DNA of 64,000 nt from Ignavibacteriales bacterium UBA1304 (GTDB lineage Bacteria; Bacteroidota; Ignavibacteria; Ignavibacteriales; Ignavibacteriaceae). Below the pieces are notes generated by a model, which was given only the letters and a program-made list of their open reading frames with translations, was not told the DNA's origin and did no database searches. The stretch is from NCBI GenBank assembly GCA_002307295.1, contig DBTY01000038.1:108640-172639 (forward strand). The letters run 5' to 3'. The translations under genes were made by a program, and so were the position numbers. Positions 1-9,581 of the stretch are shown here, piece after piece. Position 1 is the first letter of the stretch; every line of letters begins with the position of its first letter.

Positions 1-2
1 AG

Positions 3-2075
3 AAGAATCCCGGCAGAGCTATTAAAGCTAAAGAAATTGCAAAACAACTCGAAGTTTCTACTGAATTTGAATACGAACAGCTGAAGGCTGTTTTATTTGA
101 CCTGACTGAAGAGCTGTTCCTTAAAAAAAATGGAAAGCGATACCAGCTTCATCAAACTGAATTATCTAGCAGCGTAACCGGGCGATTGCAGATTACGCAG
201 GGCGGATTTGGATTTGTGATAGTAGACGGCTCGAAAGATAAAGACATTTTTATAGCCGAAAGAAATATTGGAACTGCATTTTCAGGCGATATTGTTGAGG
301 TGTATATATTTGCCACCCAGAAAGGTAAAAGCATAGAAGGGCAGATTGTAAAAATTGTAAAAAGAAAACGGGAACAGATAATTGGAGTCTTGAAAAAGAC
401 TGGTTCGTTATATTTTATTCAGCCTGACGAATCTGATATTCATAAAGACGTTTTTGTGGATTCTAAAAAACTGATGAAAGCTAAAATAGGCGATAAAGTA
501 GCCGTTGGCGAGATTGAATGGACAGACCCAAAACTAAATCCTGTCGGCCGCATAGTCGAAGTGCTTGGCAAAGCCGGCAAGTATTCAACTGAGATACTTT
601 CTATAGCTAAAGAATTTGGTTTGACTGATAAATTTGCTCCGGCGATAATTACCGAAACGGAAAAAATTCCCGTAAAAATTACGCCTGCTGAAATTAAAAA
701 GAGAGTCGATTTTAGAAAGAAAAATGTATTTACTATTGATCCGGCCGACGCAAAAGATTTTGATGACGCGCTTTCCGTAGAGCTTTTAGAAAACGACAAC
801 TATTCAGTCGGGGTTCATATTGCCGACGTCAGCCACTATGTTACCATCGGTTCTAACCTCGATAAAGAAGCCTCTGACAGAGGCAACAGCGTTTATCTGG
901 TAGGCAAGGTTATTCCTATGCTGCCTGAAGCTTTATCAAACAATTTATGTTCGTTAGTGCCGCATGAAGACAGGCTGACTTATTCGGTTATTGTGGAAAT
1001 AACAAAACGCGGCCGCATTGTGGATTACCAGATAAAGAAAACAATAATTAACAGCAAGCGAAGATTTAATTATGACGAAGTGCAGGCAATAATTGAAGGC
1101 GGAAAAGGAGACTACGCTGCTGATATTCTTACTCTCCAAAAACTGGCGCAGATACTCCGCAAAAAAAGAATCAAGGACGGCAGTATTGAATTTTCGACCG
1201 AAGAAGTCAAATTTGAATTAGATAAAGAAGGCGTTCCAGTAAATGCATATATTAAAGAATCTAAGGATAGCAATAACCTTGTTGAAGAGTTTATGCTTTT
1301 AGCTAACAAGACTGTGGCAAAGCATATAAACGGAAATAAGGAAAAAGAAGCTAAGCCGTTTGTTTACAGAATACACGATAGACCCGACCCTGAAAAACTA
1401 TTAGACCTTGGCAGGTTTGTAAAATCGTTAGGTTATGCATTTGATTCTAAAGCAGTAAAAAAATCGCTTCAGTTACAGAAGCTAATAGAAAGCGCGCGCG
1501 GAGAAGATGAAGAAGTTCTTATAAACGAACTGGCAATCAGGTCTATGGCCAAAGCAGTTTATTCGCCCCAGAACATAGGGCATTTTGGTTTGGGCTTCGA
1601 TTATTATACGCATTTTACTTCTCCAATCAGAAGATATTCTGATTTAATAGTTCACAGGCTACTGTATAATTATATTGAATTGAAGGGAAAAGTTATTTAT
1701 TCTTACGGTGATCTGCAAAAAATTTGTGAACATATTTCGCTTACAGAAAGAAACGCAGTAGACGCGGAAAGATATTCAACTAAATTGATGCAGATAGAAT
1801 TTATGAAAAATCATATTGGCGAAGAATTTGAAGGAATGATATCGGGCATCGTTCATTTCGGTCTCTTTGTCAAACTGAAAAAAACTCTTGCCGAGGGTCT
1901 TATCCGTTTACGCGACCTGGAAGGAGATTTTTATGTATATGATGAAAAAAATTATTCGGTGATAGGAAAACAGACAAAAAAAATCTTCAGGCTTGGCGAT
2001 AAGATTAAGGTTAAGCTAGTCCGGGTCGATAAAGAAAGAGCTGAAATGGATTTTATTGTTATAGAAGAAAACTAA
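3..2075 (+). CDS. rnr: Ribonuclease R, 5' end cut by the window edge
   Basis: This is a processive 3'-to-5' exoribonuclease of the RNB family that degrades structured RNA. The reading frame is open from base 3, upstream of the first internal start-like codon at 186, and the upstream part encodes a winged-helix-like segment (KAKEIAKQLEVS), so the true start lies before the window. Visible domains are cold-shock-like OB folds, the RNB core with the acidic metal cluster IDPADAKDFDDA (around bases 738-770), and a C-terminal S1 domain (EGMISGIVHFGLFVKL). The C-terminus is short, without a long basic tail. The next gene starts 28 bp downstream. RNase II is the alternative, but the N-terminal helix-turn-helix favours RNase R. 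Confidence 0.93.
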   Translation, partial: KNPGRAIKAKEIAKQLEVSTEFEYEQLKAVLFDLTEELFLKKNGKRYQLHQTELSSSVTGRLQITQGGFGFVIVDGSKDKDIFIAERNIGTAFSGDIVEVYIFATQKGKSIEGQIVKIVKRKREQIIGVLKKTGSLYFIQPDESDIHKDVFVDSKKLMKAKIGDKVAVGEIEWTDPKLNPVGRIVEVLGKAGKYSTEILSIAKEFGLTDKFAPAIITETEKIPVKITPAEIKKRVDFRKKNVFTIDPADAKDFDDALSVELLENDNYSVGVHIADVSHYVTIGSNLDKEASDRGNSVYLVGKVIPMLPEALSNNLCSLVPHEDRLTYSVIVEITKRGRIVDYQIKKTIINSKRRFNYDEVQAIIEGGKGDYAADILTLQKLAQILRKKRIKDGSIEFSTEEVKFELDKEGVPVNAYIKESKDSNNLVEEFMLLANKTVAKHINGNKEKEAKPFVYRIHDRPDPEKLLDLGRFVKSLGYAFDSKAVKKSLQLQKLIESARGEDEEVLINELAIRSMAKAVYSPQNIGHFGLGFDYYTHFTSPIRRYSDLIVHRLLYNYIELKGKVIYSYGDLQKICEHISLTERNAVDAERYSTKLMQIEFMKNHIGEEFEGMISGIVHFGLFVKLKKTLAEGLIRLRDLEGDFYVYDEKNYSVIGKQTKKIFRLGDKIKVKLVRVDKERAEMDFIVIEEN

Positions 2076-2103
2076 AGTTGTAAAATATAAACTGGAAGTA
2101 ATT

Positions 2104-5100
2104 ATGTCGCAAAGGATCAAATTAATACTATTATTATTTTCTTTTAATATTGCTTTAGTACATGGACAGTTTGGTCAGAATAAAGTTCAATACAAGGATT
2201 TTACCTGGTACTATATACAGTCCACGCATTTTGACGTCTATTTTTCGCAGAATGGAGGTAAGATAGCAGAGTTTACCGCAAGCGCTGCCGAAGACGCCCT
2301 AAAGTCAATTCAAAAGAGTTTTAATTATAAAATTAATAACCGCATTACAATTATTATTTATAATTCGCATAACGATTTTCAGGAAACTAACGTAACCGAC
2401 GAATACCTTACCGAAGGCATTGGCGGATTTACTGAACTGTTTAAGAATAGAATGGTTCTTCCTTATGAAGGATCGTATAAAAATTTCAGGCATGTAATTC
2501 ATCACGAATTAACGCACGCCGTAATAAACGACATGTTTTACGGCGGTTCTGTGCAGAATATAATTTCCGGAAACATCTCTATTCAAATTCCGCTCTGGTT
2601 CAACGAAGGTATGGCCGAGTATCAGTCGTTAGGCTGGGATAAAAATACCGATATGTTTATCCGCGACGCAGCTATAAGCGAATACCTGCCTGACGTGCAG
2701 AACTTAGATAATTATTTCGCTTACAGAGGCGGTCAGGCTGTTTTTCATTATATAGCTGAAAAATACGGCGAACAGAAAATTGGCGAGCTGATTAATAAAG
2801 TTAAAGGAGCCGGGAGCGTTGAAGAGGGTTTTAAATCTTCTATTGGACTTTCGCTGGAAGAGTTTAATGAAAGATGGAAAAAAGATGTTAAGAAAACTTA
2901 CTGGCCTGATATTGCTATACGAAAAGACCCGGATGATTTTTCAAGACGGCTTACCGATCACCGCAAGGATGGAGGCTTTTATAATACAAGCCCCGCTCTT
3001 TCGCCGCAGGGAGATAAAATAGCTTTTATCTCTAACCGCGATTATTATTTTGATGTTTTTTTAATGAGCGCTATAGACGGTAAAATTATTAAAAAGCTTG
3101 TAAAGGGGAACAGGTCGGCTGATTTTGAAGAGCTGAATGTTCTTACTCCCGGGCTTACCTGGTCGCCTGACGGGGAGAAGATAGCCCTCTCTGTTAAAAG
3201 CAGCGGCTATGACGTGGCTTATATAATCGACGTTGAAAGCGGAGATAAGACAACTTTACCTCTAGGTAAAATTGACGGGATTTCAAGCGTCACATGGTCG
3301 CCTGACGGTAAATATCTTGCCTTCACTGGGCATACGGCGTCGCAGTCTGATATTTACATTTATAGCTTTGAGACTAAAGAGGTTACTAATTTAACGAATG
3401 ATTTATTTACGGATGGCGATCCTTCATGGTCTCCGGATTCTAAAAGAATCTTTTTCTCTTCGGACCGCGGAAACAATTTAAACAGTACGGCTAAGCCGGA
3501 TACGGTCGCAATTTACAAATATGATATTTCGCAGACAGATTTATATTATTATGAGCTTGCGAAGAAAAGCATAACAAGGCTTACAGATATGCCTACCAGC
3601 GACGAATCGTCGCCTGTGCCTAGTCCTGACGGTAAGGAAATTCTTTTTGTATCTGACGTAAATGGAATTAGCAATATTTACAAAAAAAGAATTGAGCTGA
3701 CCGATAAAGACACCGTTAAAAATATTGCCGATATTCCCGCGGTTCCAATTACGAATTCTCTAAACGGTCTTCATCAGCTTACTTTATCTAAGGACGGGAA
3801 AAAACTGGCGTTCTCGTCAATGTATCAGGCCGCGTACAGCATCTTTTTAATGAACAATCCGTTTGAAGTAAAATTAGATACGGCAAAACTAATACCTACT
3901 AATTACGTAGCAAGCCTGGCAAAACAAAAAGAGAAAAAAGCCGAAATAAAAATAAAAGATAATAAGACTGCGAAGGACTCGACCGCTTCCGGTTCGGTTA
4001 GCTTTGCAACAGGGCAGATAACAGATACGCTTAAAACCTATGGCGATACCGTCCAGATAGATTTTAGCCATTTTGTTTTTGGCGACTATACGCCGGCTAA
4101 ACGGGATTCGCTTGTAAAGGATACTTCCAAAACTTTTAACCTGACGGATAATTTTGACCATCAGGGAAACTATAAAGTAAATAAATATAAAATTAATTTC
4201 TCGCCGGATATTATTTACGCTAACGCAGGGTTCAGTTCTTTATATGGACTTTTAGGCACTACTGTGCTTTCGTTTAGCGACGTGCTTGGCAATCACAGAA
4301 TAGTTGGACAGACAAGTCTCCAGGTCGATTTAAAAAACAGCGATTACGGTTTGGCTTATTTTTATTTGCCCAACCGTATTGATTATGGCATCGAAGCGTT
4401 CCATACAGCCAGGTTTGTTTACCTTAACCATAGCGGGTATTCTGATTTATACAGATTCAGAAATTATGGAGTTATCCTGTCGGCAAGTTATCCTTTGAGC
4501 CGGTACTACCGGATTGACGGAGGGATCAGCTGGATAAACGTATCTGGCGAAAACCTTGACGACGCTTCTGAACCGATGGATAAACTTACTTACGTGCTCC
4601 CTTCATTTTCGTTTGTAAAGGATAATGTTATTTACGGTTATACTTCTCCTATAGACGGCACGCGCTATAAATTTGACGTATTTGGAAATCCGGGAATTGG
4701 GAATAACGATTTAACTTTTTATTCCTTCCTTGGCGATTACAGAACTTACTTCCGGTTCTGGAACGATTATTCATTTGTCTTCCGGTTGTCAGGCGGACTT
4801 TCCGGCGGCAAAAGCCCTCAACGGTTTTTTATTGGCGGAACAGAAAACTGGATAAACAGAACTTTTGCTACGGGGGATATTCCTATTCAAAACGCAAAGG
4901 ATTTTGCGTTCCTTACTCCTGTGCTGCCTCTAAGAGGTTTCGATTACGCTCAGCAGATAGGCACAAAGTACAGCCTGATGAATATGGAATTTCGTTTTCC
5001 GTTTATACGATATCTTGTTACCGGCGGTTTGCCTATGCTGTTTCAGAACATAGTAGGAGTTGGTTTTGTTGATATGGGAAGCGCGTGGAACGACACAAGG

Positions 5101-5286
5101 AGTCTTAAATTGCTTGGACGAAACGACGATAATAAAATTGTTTCCAAAGACCTTTTAATGGGCACAGGAGTGGGTCTAAGGACGTATTTCTTGTATTTCA
5201 TATTGAGGTTTGACGCTGCTTGGTCGTATGATTTGCAGGGATTTTCGCAGCCGAAATATTATTTTTCGCTTGGCGCGGATTTTTAG
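2104..5286 (+). CDS. Peptidase-MA / PD40 propeller / BamA-like barrel fusion protein
   Basis: A predicted outer-membrane protein of 1060 residues in three parts. Residues 1-21 form a signal peptide. A gluzincin-type peptidase domain follows, with HELTH at 134-138 and a third zinc ligand E168 in WFNEGMAEY. Roughly residues 280-620 hold TolB/PD40-type propeller repeats (repeated SPDGK and TWSPDG motifs). The C-terminal third looks like an Omp85/BamA surface-antigen barrel, with LRGFDYAQQIG, FVDMGSAWND and a terminal aromatic residue followed by DF. This suggests an active metalloprotease held at the cell surface or periplasmic face by its own barrel. The substrate is unknown. It follows rnr by 28 bp and ends at a strong hairpin. 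Confidence 0.8.
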   Translation: MSQRIKLILLLFSFNIALVHGQFGQNKVQYKDFTWYYIQSTHFDVYFSQNGGKIAEFTASAAEDALKSIQKSFNYKINNRITIIIYNSHNDFQETNVTDEYLTEGIGGFTELFKNRMVLPYEGSYKNFRHVIHHELTHAVINDMFYGGSVQNIISGNISIQIPLWFNEGMAEYQSLGWDKNTDMFIRDAAISEYLPDVQNLDNYFAYRGGQAVFHYIAEKYGEQKIGELINKVKGAGSVEEGFKSSIGLSLEEFNERWKKDVKKTYWPDIAIRKDPDDFSRRLTDHRKDGGFYNTSPALSPQGDKIAFISNRDYYFDVFLMSAIDGKIIKKLVKGNRSADFEELNVLTPGLTWSPDGEKIALSVKSSGYDVAYIIDVESGDKTTLPLGKIDGISSVTWSPDGKYLAFTGHTASQSDIYIYSFETKEVTNLTNDLFTDGDPSWSPDSKRIFFSSDRGNNLNSTAKPDTVAIYKYDISQTDLYYYELAKKSITRLTDMPTSDESSPVPSPDGKEILFVSDVNGISNIYKKRIELTDKDTVKNIADIPAVPITNSLNGLHQLTLSKDGKKLAFSSMYQAAYSIFLMNNPFEVKLDTAKLIPTNYVASLAKQKEKKAEIKIKDNKTAKDSTASGSVSFATGQITDTLKTYGDTVQIDFSHFVFGDYTPAKRDSLVKDTSKTFNLTDNFDHQGNYKVNKYKINFSPDIIYANAGFSSLYGLLGTTVLSFSDVLGNHRIVGQTSLQVDLKNSDYGLAYFYLPNRIDYGIEAFHTARFVYLNHSGYSDLYRFRNYGVILSASYPLSRYYRIDGGISWINVSGENLDDASEPMDKLTYVLPSFSFVKDNVIYGYTSPIDGTRYKFDVFGNPGIGNNDLTFYSFLGDYRTYFRFWNDYSFVFRLSGGLSGGKSPQRFFIGGTENWINRTFATGDIPIQNAKDFAFLTPVLPLRGFDYAQQIGTKYSLMNMEFRFPFIRYLVTGGLPMLFQNIVGVGFVDMGSAWNDTRSLKLLGRNDDNKIVSKDLLMGTGVGLRTYFLYFILRFDAAWSYDLQGFSQPKYYFSLGADF

Positions 5287-5317
5287 AAACAGTAAAAACT
5301 CAAAATTACGGTTACGT

Positions 5318-5355
5318 AAAAAAAAGGCATGCAGCGTTTGCATGTCTTTTTTTTT
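5318..5355 (+). terminator. Rho-independent terminator after the peptidase/barrel gene
   Basis: An A-tract flows into a 14-bp stem (inner part GGCATGCA / TGCATGTC with one G-T pair) around a five-base loop GCGTT, then a run of T. The symmetry (A-tract left, T-tract right) lets it act in both directions, and the minus-strand fmdB-like gene ends 130 bp away. Confidence 0.8.
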
Positions 5356-5485
5356 GCTCAAAGCTCTTTTGCTTTTTTGTTCCTATAAGTAAAATTATTT
5401 TCCGGGGAATAATCAAAAAAAAACGAATTTAAGTAATTGTACCCGTTAATTTTTATTCGTTTAAAAAAGCAGATTTGAAATATAA

Positions 5486-5707
5486 CTATTTAGTATTCGA
5501 GGCGCCTTTAGCGGCGGATGAACTTGGTCGTTTGTAATCTGTTTCATAGAAGCCAGAACCTTTAAATATAGGACCAGAGCCGGGGCCAATTAATCTTTTT
5601 AAAGTTCCATTACACTTAGGACACTTTGTAAGCTTTTTGTCAACCATCGACTGAAAGTATTCAAATGAATAATTGCAGTCATTGCATCTATAATCGTAAG
5701 TAGGCAT
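5486..5707 (-). CDS. FmdB-family zinc ribbon protein
   Basis: A 73-residue zinc-ribbon protein of the FmdB/CxxC_CxxC_SSSS family. It begins MPTYDYRC and has two CxxC pairs (CNDC and CPKC), followed by the family's conserved FKGSGFYETDY segment. The ATG at 5707 is chosen because GAAGGAG lies just upstream; a TTG five codons earlier would place the ribosome site inside the gene. The molecular role is poorly defined; it probably binds zinc in the cytoplasm and may be regulatory. It is a lone minus-strand gene between two plus-strand genes. Confidence 0.85.
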   Translation of the reverse strand: MPTYDYRCNDCNYSFEYFQSMVDKKLTKCPKCNGTLKRLIGPGSGPIFKGSGFYETDYKRPSSSAAKGASNTK

Positions 5708-5835
5708 TTTCTCCTTCTTCAAAATATTTAACTCTTAAATTTAATGAATTATTAGAAATTTTTCTATAAATTAGTATGCTAAAATTAAATATATATTATA
5801 TTATGGTCATTAATTAATAAAAGAATAGAATTATT

Positions 5836-6492
5836 GTGAAAAAATCAGTTTTCTTAGCGTTATTGGCAATTATTTTTTCCGGTTGCCTTAATTATTATCA
5901 GGAGATAAAGTTCAATATTGACGGTTCGGGAAAAATGGTTGTAAAATATTGGATGAAATTACCTGCGGGCGACACAGCAGGGTTTGTACAAAAGATGGGC
6001 ATTTTCAATAAAGACTCGGTAAAAAGCGAATTTACTTCCGCCTTTACAAAAATTGAAAATGTAAAAGTATATTCGGATACTACCGATACTACTACTCATG
6101 CGGAAATTGAATTTAGCTTTACTTCTATTGATTCTCTTAACAAGTTAAAGCCTTTCAACGGGTCGGAGTTTTCATTTGCCGACGGAGCAGCCGGGCAGAA
6201 AATATTCACTCAGAATATAGCTCCTGTCGCTTCAGGTTTTGGAGCCGATACAAACTCAATTACAATGACATATAAATATACTTTCCCTGGCGAAATTATA
6301 ACGCATAATGCGCTTACCTCAGAAGGAAAAACGCTTACATGGAAATATAAACTTTCTGAGATCGGGAAAGGGAAAACAATTTCTGTTACCTTTAGACCGT
6401 ACAAATTAAAAGAAACTCCGGTGTGGATTTATTCAATTTGCGGAGCGGTGCTTCTTATTGTGATCGGGTTTTTGTTTAAGAAAAAGAAATAA
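5836..6492 (+). CDS. Lipoprotein with a C-terminal membrane anchor, unknown function
   Basis: A 218-residue exported protein starting at GTG. It has a lipoprotein signal with the lipobox-like FSGC (Cys17), a beta-rich middle, and a hydrophobic C-terminal segment (IYSICGAVLLIVIGFLF) ending in KKKK. A lipid anchor together with a C-terminal transmembrane helix is unusual; the protein could span the periplasm or be inserted twice in the inner membrane. No family was recognised. It is monocistronic, between the fmdB-like gene and prs. Confidence 0.7.
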   Translation: MKKSVFLALLAIIFSGCLNYYQEIKFNIDGSGKMVVKYWMKLPAGDTAGFVQKMGIFNKDSVKSEFTSAFTKIENVKVYSDTTDTTTHAEIEFSFTSIDSLNKLKPFNGSEFSFADGAAGQKIFTQNIAPVASGFGADTNSITMTYKYTFPGEIITHNALTSEGKTLTWKYKLSEIGKGKTISVTFRPYKLKETPVWIYSICGAVLLIVIGFLFKKKK

Positions 6493-6710
6493 AAAACTGC
6501 GTTCCCGGTAATTTTGGGCGCGCGTAGCGATAAATAATGTAAATAAAAAAAATATTTTACGGAGACGTTTTGAGGTTTTGCGGAAAAGGGAAGTTGGTAT
6601 TAGCTTAGTAATACTTCTTTTATCTGCCAATTTATTGCTTTAATTTAGAATATACGAAGGGGTTTGCTAATTAACGGAATTAAGTTTATAGGCTGAGAAA
6701 AATTGGTTTA

Positions 6711-6741
6711 TTGACTTAAGTTCCATATTTAATTATATTTG
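6711..6741 (+). promoter_or_regulatory. prs promoter, TTGACT-N17-TATATTTG
   Basis: TTGACT at 6711-6716, a 17-bp spacer, then TATATTTG at 6734-6741, 32 bp before the prs start. The downstream box fits both a sigma70 -10 (TATATT) and the Bacteroidota -7 motif TAnnTTTG. The same TTG-to-TA distance of 23 recurs at five other genes in the window. Confidence 0.6.
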
Positions 6742-6772
6742 TTGCTTACAATTTTTAAAGATTTGCAAAAAA

Positions 6773-7720
6773 ATGAACCCTATTAATTTTAAAATTTTTT
6801 CCGGAAGTTCAAATCTATCGTTAGCGGAGAAAATTGCAAGTAAGATAGGTATTCCCCTCGGTTCAGTCGCTCTGAAAAGATTCAGCGACGGCGAGATATG
6901 GGTAAAATACCGAGAAAATATTCGCGGTTCAGAAATCTTTATTGTCCAGTCGACTAATCCCCCAGCAGAAAACTTAATGGAACTGCTTATCATGGTTGAC
7001 GCGGCAAGAAGAGCCTCTGCGAAGAAGATTACTGCAGTTATTCCTTATTTCGGTTACTCAAGGCAGGATAGAAAAGATCAGCCTCGCGTAGCGATAACGT
7101 CTAAATTGATAGCTAATTTGATCACTAAAGCCGGAGCGGACAGAGTAATGACAATGGATTTGCACGCAGCGCAGATTCAGGGCTTTTTTGATATACCGTT
7201 TGACCATTTGTACGGATCGACAATATTTTCCAGCAAATTTACAAACGAAAAAGATGATATAGTAGTAGTTTCGCCAGATGTTGGCGGAATAAAGATGGCT
7301 CGTTCATATGCCAAGAGATTAAACGCCAGCCTTGTTGTAATAGATAAAAGAAGGCCAAAACCGAATTTTACGGAAGTTGTTAATATTATTGGCAGCGTTG
7401 AAGGTAAGAATGTTTTACTTGTTGACGATTTAATAGATACTGCGGGAACTTTTGTTAACGCTATTGCGGCGTTAAAGGAAAAAGGAGCAAAAGATATATA
7501 CGGAGCAGTTACGCATCCTTTGTTATCTGGTCCTGCAATAGAAAGACTTAGAGATTCTGAATTAAAAACGTTATTCGTTTCGGATACAATTGCTCTTGAT
7601 CCTAATATTTTACCCGAAAAAATTTCTATTTTCTCTGCGGCGGATTTATTTGCCGAAGCAATTAAGAGAACGTATAAAAATGAATCGATAAGTTCATTAT
7701 TTGATATAGATAAAGGTTAG
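6773..7720 (+). CDS. prs: Ribose-phosphate pyrophosphokinase
   Basis: Makes PRPP from ribose-5-phosphate and ATP for purine, pyrimidine, His, Trp and NAD synthesis. The 315-residue length is typical of class I enzymes. Recognisable features are FSGSSN at the N-terminus, the catalytic region YFGYSRQDRK, and the PRPP loop VDDLIDTAGT at 217-226. It starts at ATG 6773 behind a clear promoter and is followed 33 bp later by rplY and then pth, a conserved bacterial order. Confidence 0.97.
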   Translation: MNPINFKIFSGSSNLSLAEKIASKIGIPLGSVALKRFSDGEIWVKYRENIRGSEIFIVQSTNPPAENLMELLIMVDAARRASAKKITAVIPYFGYSRQDRKDQPRVAITSKLIANLITKAGADRVMTMDLHAAQIQGFFDIPFDHLYGSTIFSSKFTNEKDDIVVVSPDVGGIKMARSYAKRLNASLVVIDKRRPKPNFTEVVNIIGSVEGKNVLLVDDLIDTAGTFVNAIAALKEKGAKDIYGAVTHPLLSGPAIERLRDSELKTLFVSDTIALDPNILPEKISIFSAADLFAEAIKRTYKNESISSLFDIDKG

Positions 7721-7753
7721 TTAATTTAAAATAAGTGATTCTTTGGAGATATA

Positions 7754-8383
7754 ATGGAAAAAGTAACATTAGCAGCAAATGTAAGAAAAACGATAAATAA
7801 GACTTCCAGAAGCGCTACAAGAAAGGCTGGAAAAGTGCCGGGTATTTTTTACTCAAAGATTTCGGATTCGATTCCTGTAGAAGTTTTGGTAAATGCAATA
7901 AATCCTCTTGTTTTTACTGCTCAAACGCATCTGATTTCATTACAATTAGATAACAGCCAATCGTACGATTGCATCTTAAAAGATGTGCAATTTGACCCGG
8001 TAACGGATAAAGTTGTTCATTTCGATCTAATTGGATTAAGCGCTACCGATAAAATTGAACTTGAAGTTCCAATTGCTTTGGTTGGAAGCGCAATAGGCGT
8101 TAAAGATGGCGGTTTATTACAACAGTCTCTGCATAAAGCTGATATTGAATGTTTGCCAAGCGATATACCTCAGCATATCGAAATAGATATCTCAAAATTG
8201 AAAATGGGAGATTCTATTCATATCGGAGATCTTAAAATCGAAGGTATTACATTCCGTAGTTCTAAAGACTCGGTTGTCGTTTCGGTTATGGCTCCAAAAG
8301 CTGAAAAAGTCGAAGACGCATTAGCAGAAAAAGCTGACGAACCTGAAGTGATAACTAAAGGTAAAGTAGAAAAAGAAGACTAA
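7754..8383 (+). CDS. rplY: 50S ribosomal protein L25 (CTC/TL5 form)
   Basis: A 5S rRNA-binding ribosomal protein. At 209 residues it is the long CTC form: an N-terminal L25 domain (to about residue 95) plus a C-terminal beta domain, ending in an acidic/lysine tail. The N-terminal KVPGIFYSK segment is typical. GGAG lies ahead of the ATG. It sits between prs and pth, with five bases before pth. Confidence 0.95.
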   Translation: MEKVTLAANVRKTINKTSRSATRKAGKVPGIFYSKISDSIPVEVLVNAINPLVFTAQTHLISLQLDNSQSYDCILKDVQFDPVTDKVVHFDLIGLSATDKIELEVPIALVGSAIGVKDGGLLQQSLHKADIECLPSDIPQHIEIDISKLKMGDSIHIGDLKIEGITFRSSKDSVVVSVMAPKAEKVEDALAEKADEPEVITKGKVEKED

Positions 8384-8388
8384 GCGCT

Positions 8389-8991
8389 TTGCGAGCTGTT
8401 TTAGGTATTGGTAATATCGGCAGTCGATATGATAAAACTAGACACAATGTTGGGTTTATGTTTTTAGATCGTCTGGCTGAAAAATATAACTTGGAATTTA
8501 TCCCTTCCAAAGGGGATTATTTCTATTGTTTAGGAAAATTAAATGGGTCGGATTTTGCATTAATCCGACCTACTGCTTATGTAAATAATAGCGGCGGCGC
8601 CGCTATTCATTTCCTCAATGAAAATAACATTTCGCCTGAAGACCTGCTTGTTGTACATGACGATATTAATCTGAATTTTGGCTCTTTTAAAACTAAGCTA
8701 AACGGCGGCGATGGCGGTCATAACGGCATAGCTTCCATTATTTATAGCTTAAACTCAGATCAATTCCCCAGAGTAAGAATAGGTATTGGAAATAGTTTTG
8801 ATAAAGGCAAAATGGTCGATTATGTGCTTGAGCGTTTTACCGGTAAAGAAATTGAAACTCTGGAAGAAGTATTTTTGAAATCTGTTATATTAACGGAAGC
8901 GTTTATTACCGGCGGATCAAAAGGAATGTTGGATGTAAACAGCATAATGAAGACTGAAGAGAGAAAAGCCGAAGAACAAAAAGATAAATAA
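8389..8991 (+). CDS. pth: Peptidyl-tRNA hydrolase
   Basis: Releases tRNA from peptidyl-tRNA that drops off ribosomes. The 200-residue protein has the family hallmarks GIGN at the N-terminus, the catalytic His19 in TRHNVGF, the VHDDIN segment with the conserved Asp, and GGDGGHNG. The start is TTG at 8389, five bases after the rplY stop, which suggests translational coupling. A short charged tail (EERKAEEQKDK) follows the domain. Confidence 0.96.
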   Translation: MRAVLGIGNIGSRYDKTRHNVGFMFLDRLAEKYNLEFIPSKGDYFYCLGKLNGSDFALIRPTAYVNNSGGAAIHFLNENNISPEDLLVVHDDINLNFGSFKTKLNGGDGGHNGIASIIYSLNSDQFPRVRIGIGNSFDKGKMVDYVLERFTGKEIETLEEVFLKSVILTEAFITGGSKGMLDVNSIMKTEERKAEEQKDK

Positions 8992-9022
8992 ACGGCAAAA
9001 GAATTAATTTTGAATAAGAATA

Positions 9023-9053
9023 TTGTTTTAGTCCCAAAATTAAGGTATTTTTA
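9023..9053 (+). promoter_or_regulatory. Possible rpsF operon promoter
   Basis: TTGTTT at 9023-9028, 17 bp, then TATTTTTA at 9046-9053. It matches the spacing of the prs, miaB and lrp promoters, but the -7 box departs from TAnnTTTG at its last base. It lies 80 bp before rpsF, so the transcript would include the leader hairpin at 9085-9106. Confidence 0.4.
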
Positions 9054-9084
9054 AAGTATAAATTAACATATATTATTAACCCTA

Positions 9085-9106
9085 CTCCTGCTTATCACGG
9101 CAGGGG
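9085..9106 (+). promoter_or_regulatory. rpsF leader hairpin, candidate S6:S18 autoregulatory site
   Basis: CTCCTGC (9085-9091) pairs with GCAGGGG (9100-9106), a 7-bp stem with one G-T pair and an eight-base loop TTATCACG. It sits 27 bp before the rpsF start, just ahead of the strong GGGAGGTG ribosome site. Leaders bound by the S6:S18 complex are known upstream of rpsF in many bacteria; identity with that class is an inference from position, and no consensus match could be computed. Confidence 0.4.
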
Positions 9107-9132
9107 TCTAACGTCCAAAGGGAGGTGAAAAA

Positions 9133-9552
9133 GTGAAAACTAACAGCTATGAAAGTACTGTTCTTATCAATGCTGCATTAGACGATGAGCAAATCGAAGG
9201 TATCATAACACGTATCAGCGAAACAATCACTAACAGCGGCAGCGAACTTCAAAGCGTAGAAAGATGGGGAAGAAAAAGACTCGCCTATGTTGTCAAAAAA
9301 AGCAAAGTCGGTTATTACGTAATTTTCCGTTTTATCGCGCCTTCAAATTTCATAAGTAAATTAGATAGAATGTATTCATTAGATGAAACAGTTTTGAGAC
9401 ATCTAACTATCGTATTAGATAAATTTGCTCTTGAACATTTCGAGAATAATAAATCAAGCGTTTTACTTGAAGCAGAAGCCGCTCAGGTATCGGCTGATAA
9501 ACCGGAAGAAACTGCAAGCGAAGTTGAAGTTAAAGCAGACGTAGAAAAATAA
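9133..9552 (+). CDS. rpsF: 30S ribosomal protein S6
   Basis: A small-subunit protein that pairs with S18 on the platform. The family core (YESTVLINAALDDEQ near the N-terminus; ERWGRKRLAYVVKK; then YVIFRF) is followed by an extended acidic alanine/glutamate tail that makes it 139 residues long. The start is GTG at 9133 with GGGAGGTG upstream. It heads rpsF-ssb-rpsR-rplI. Confidence 0.97.
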   Translation: MKTNSYESTVLINAALDDEQIEGIITRISETITNSGSELQSVERWGRKRLAYVVKKSKVGYYVIFRFIAPSNFISKLDRMYSLDETVLRHLTIVLDKFALEHFENNKSSVLLEAEAAQVSADKPEETASEVEVKADVEK

Positions 9553-9581
9553 TCAACTATGATAAAGTTTGGAGGAAAGAT

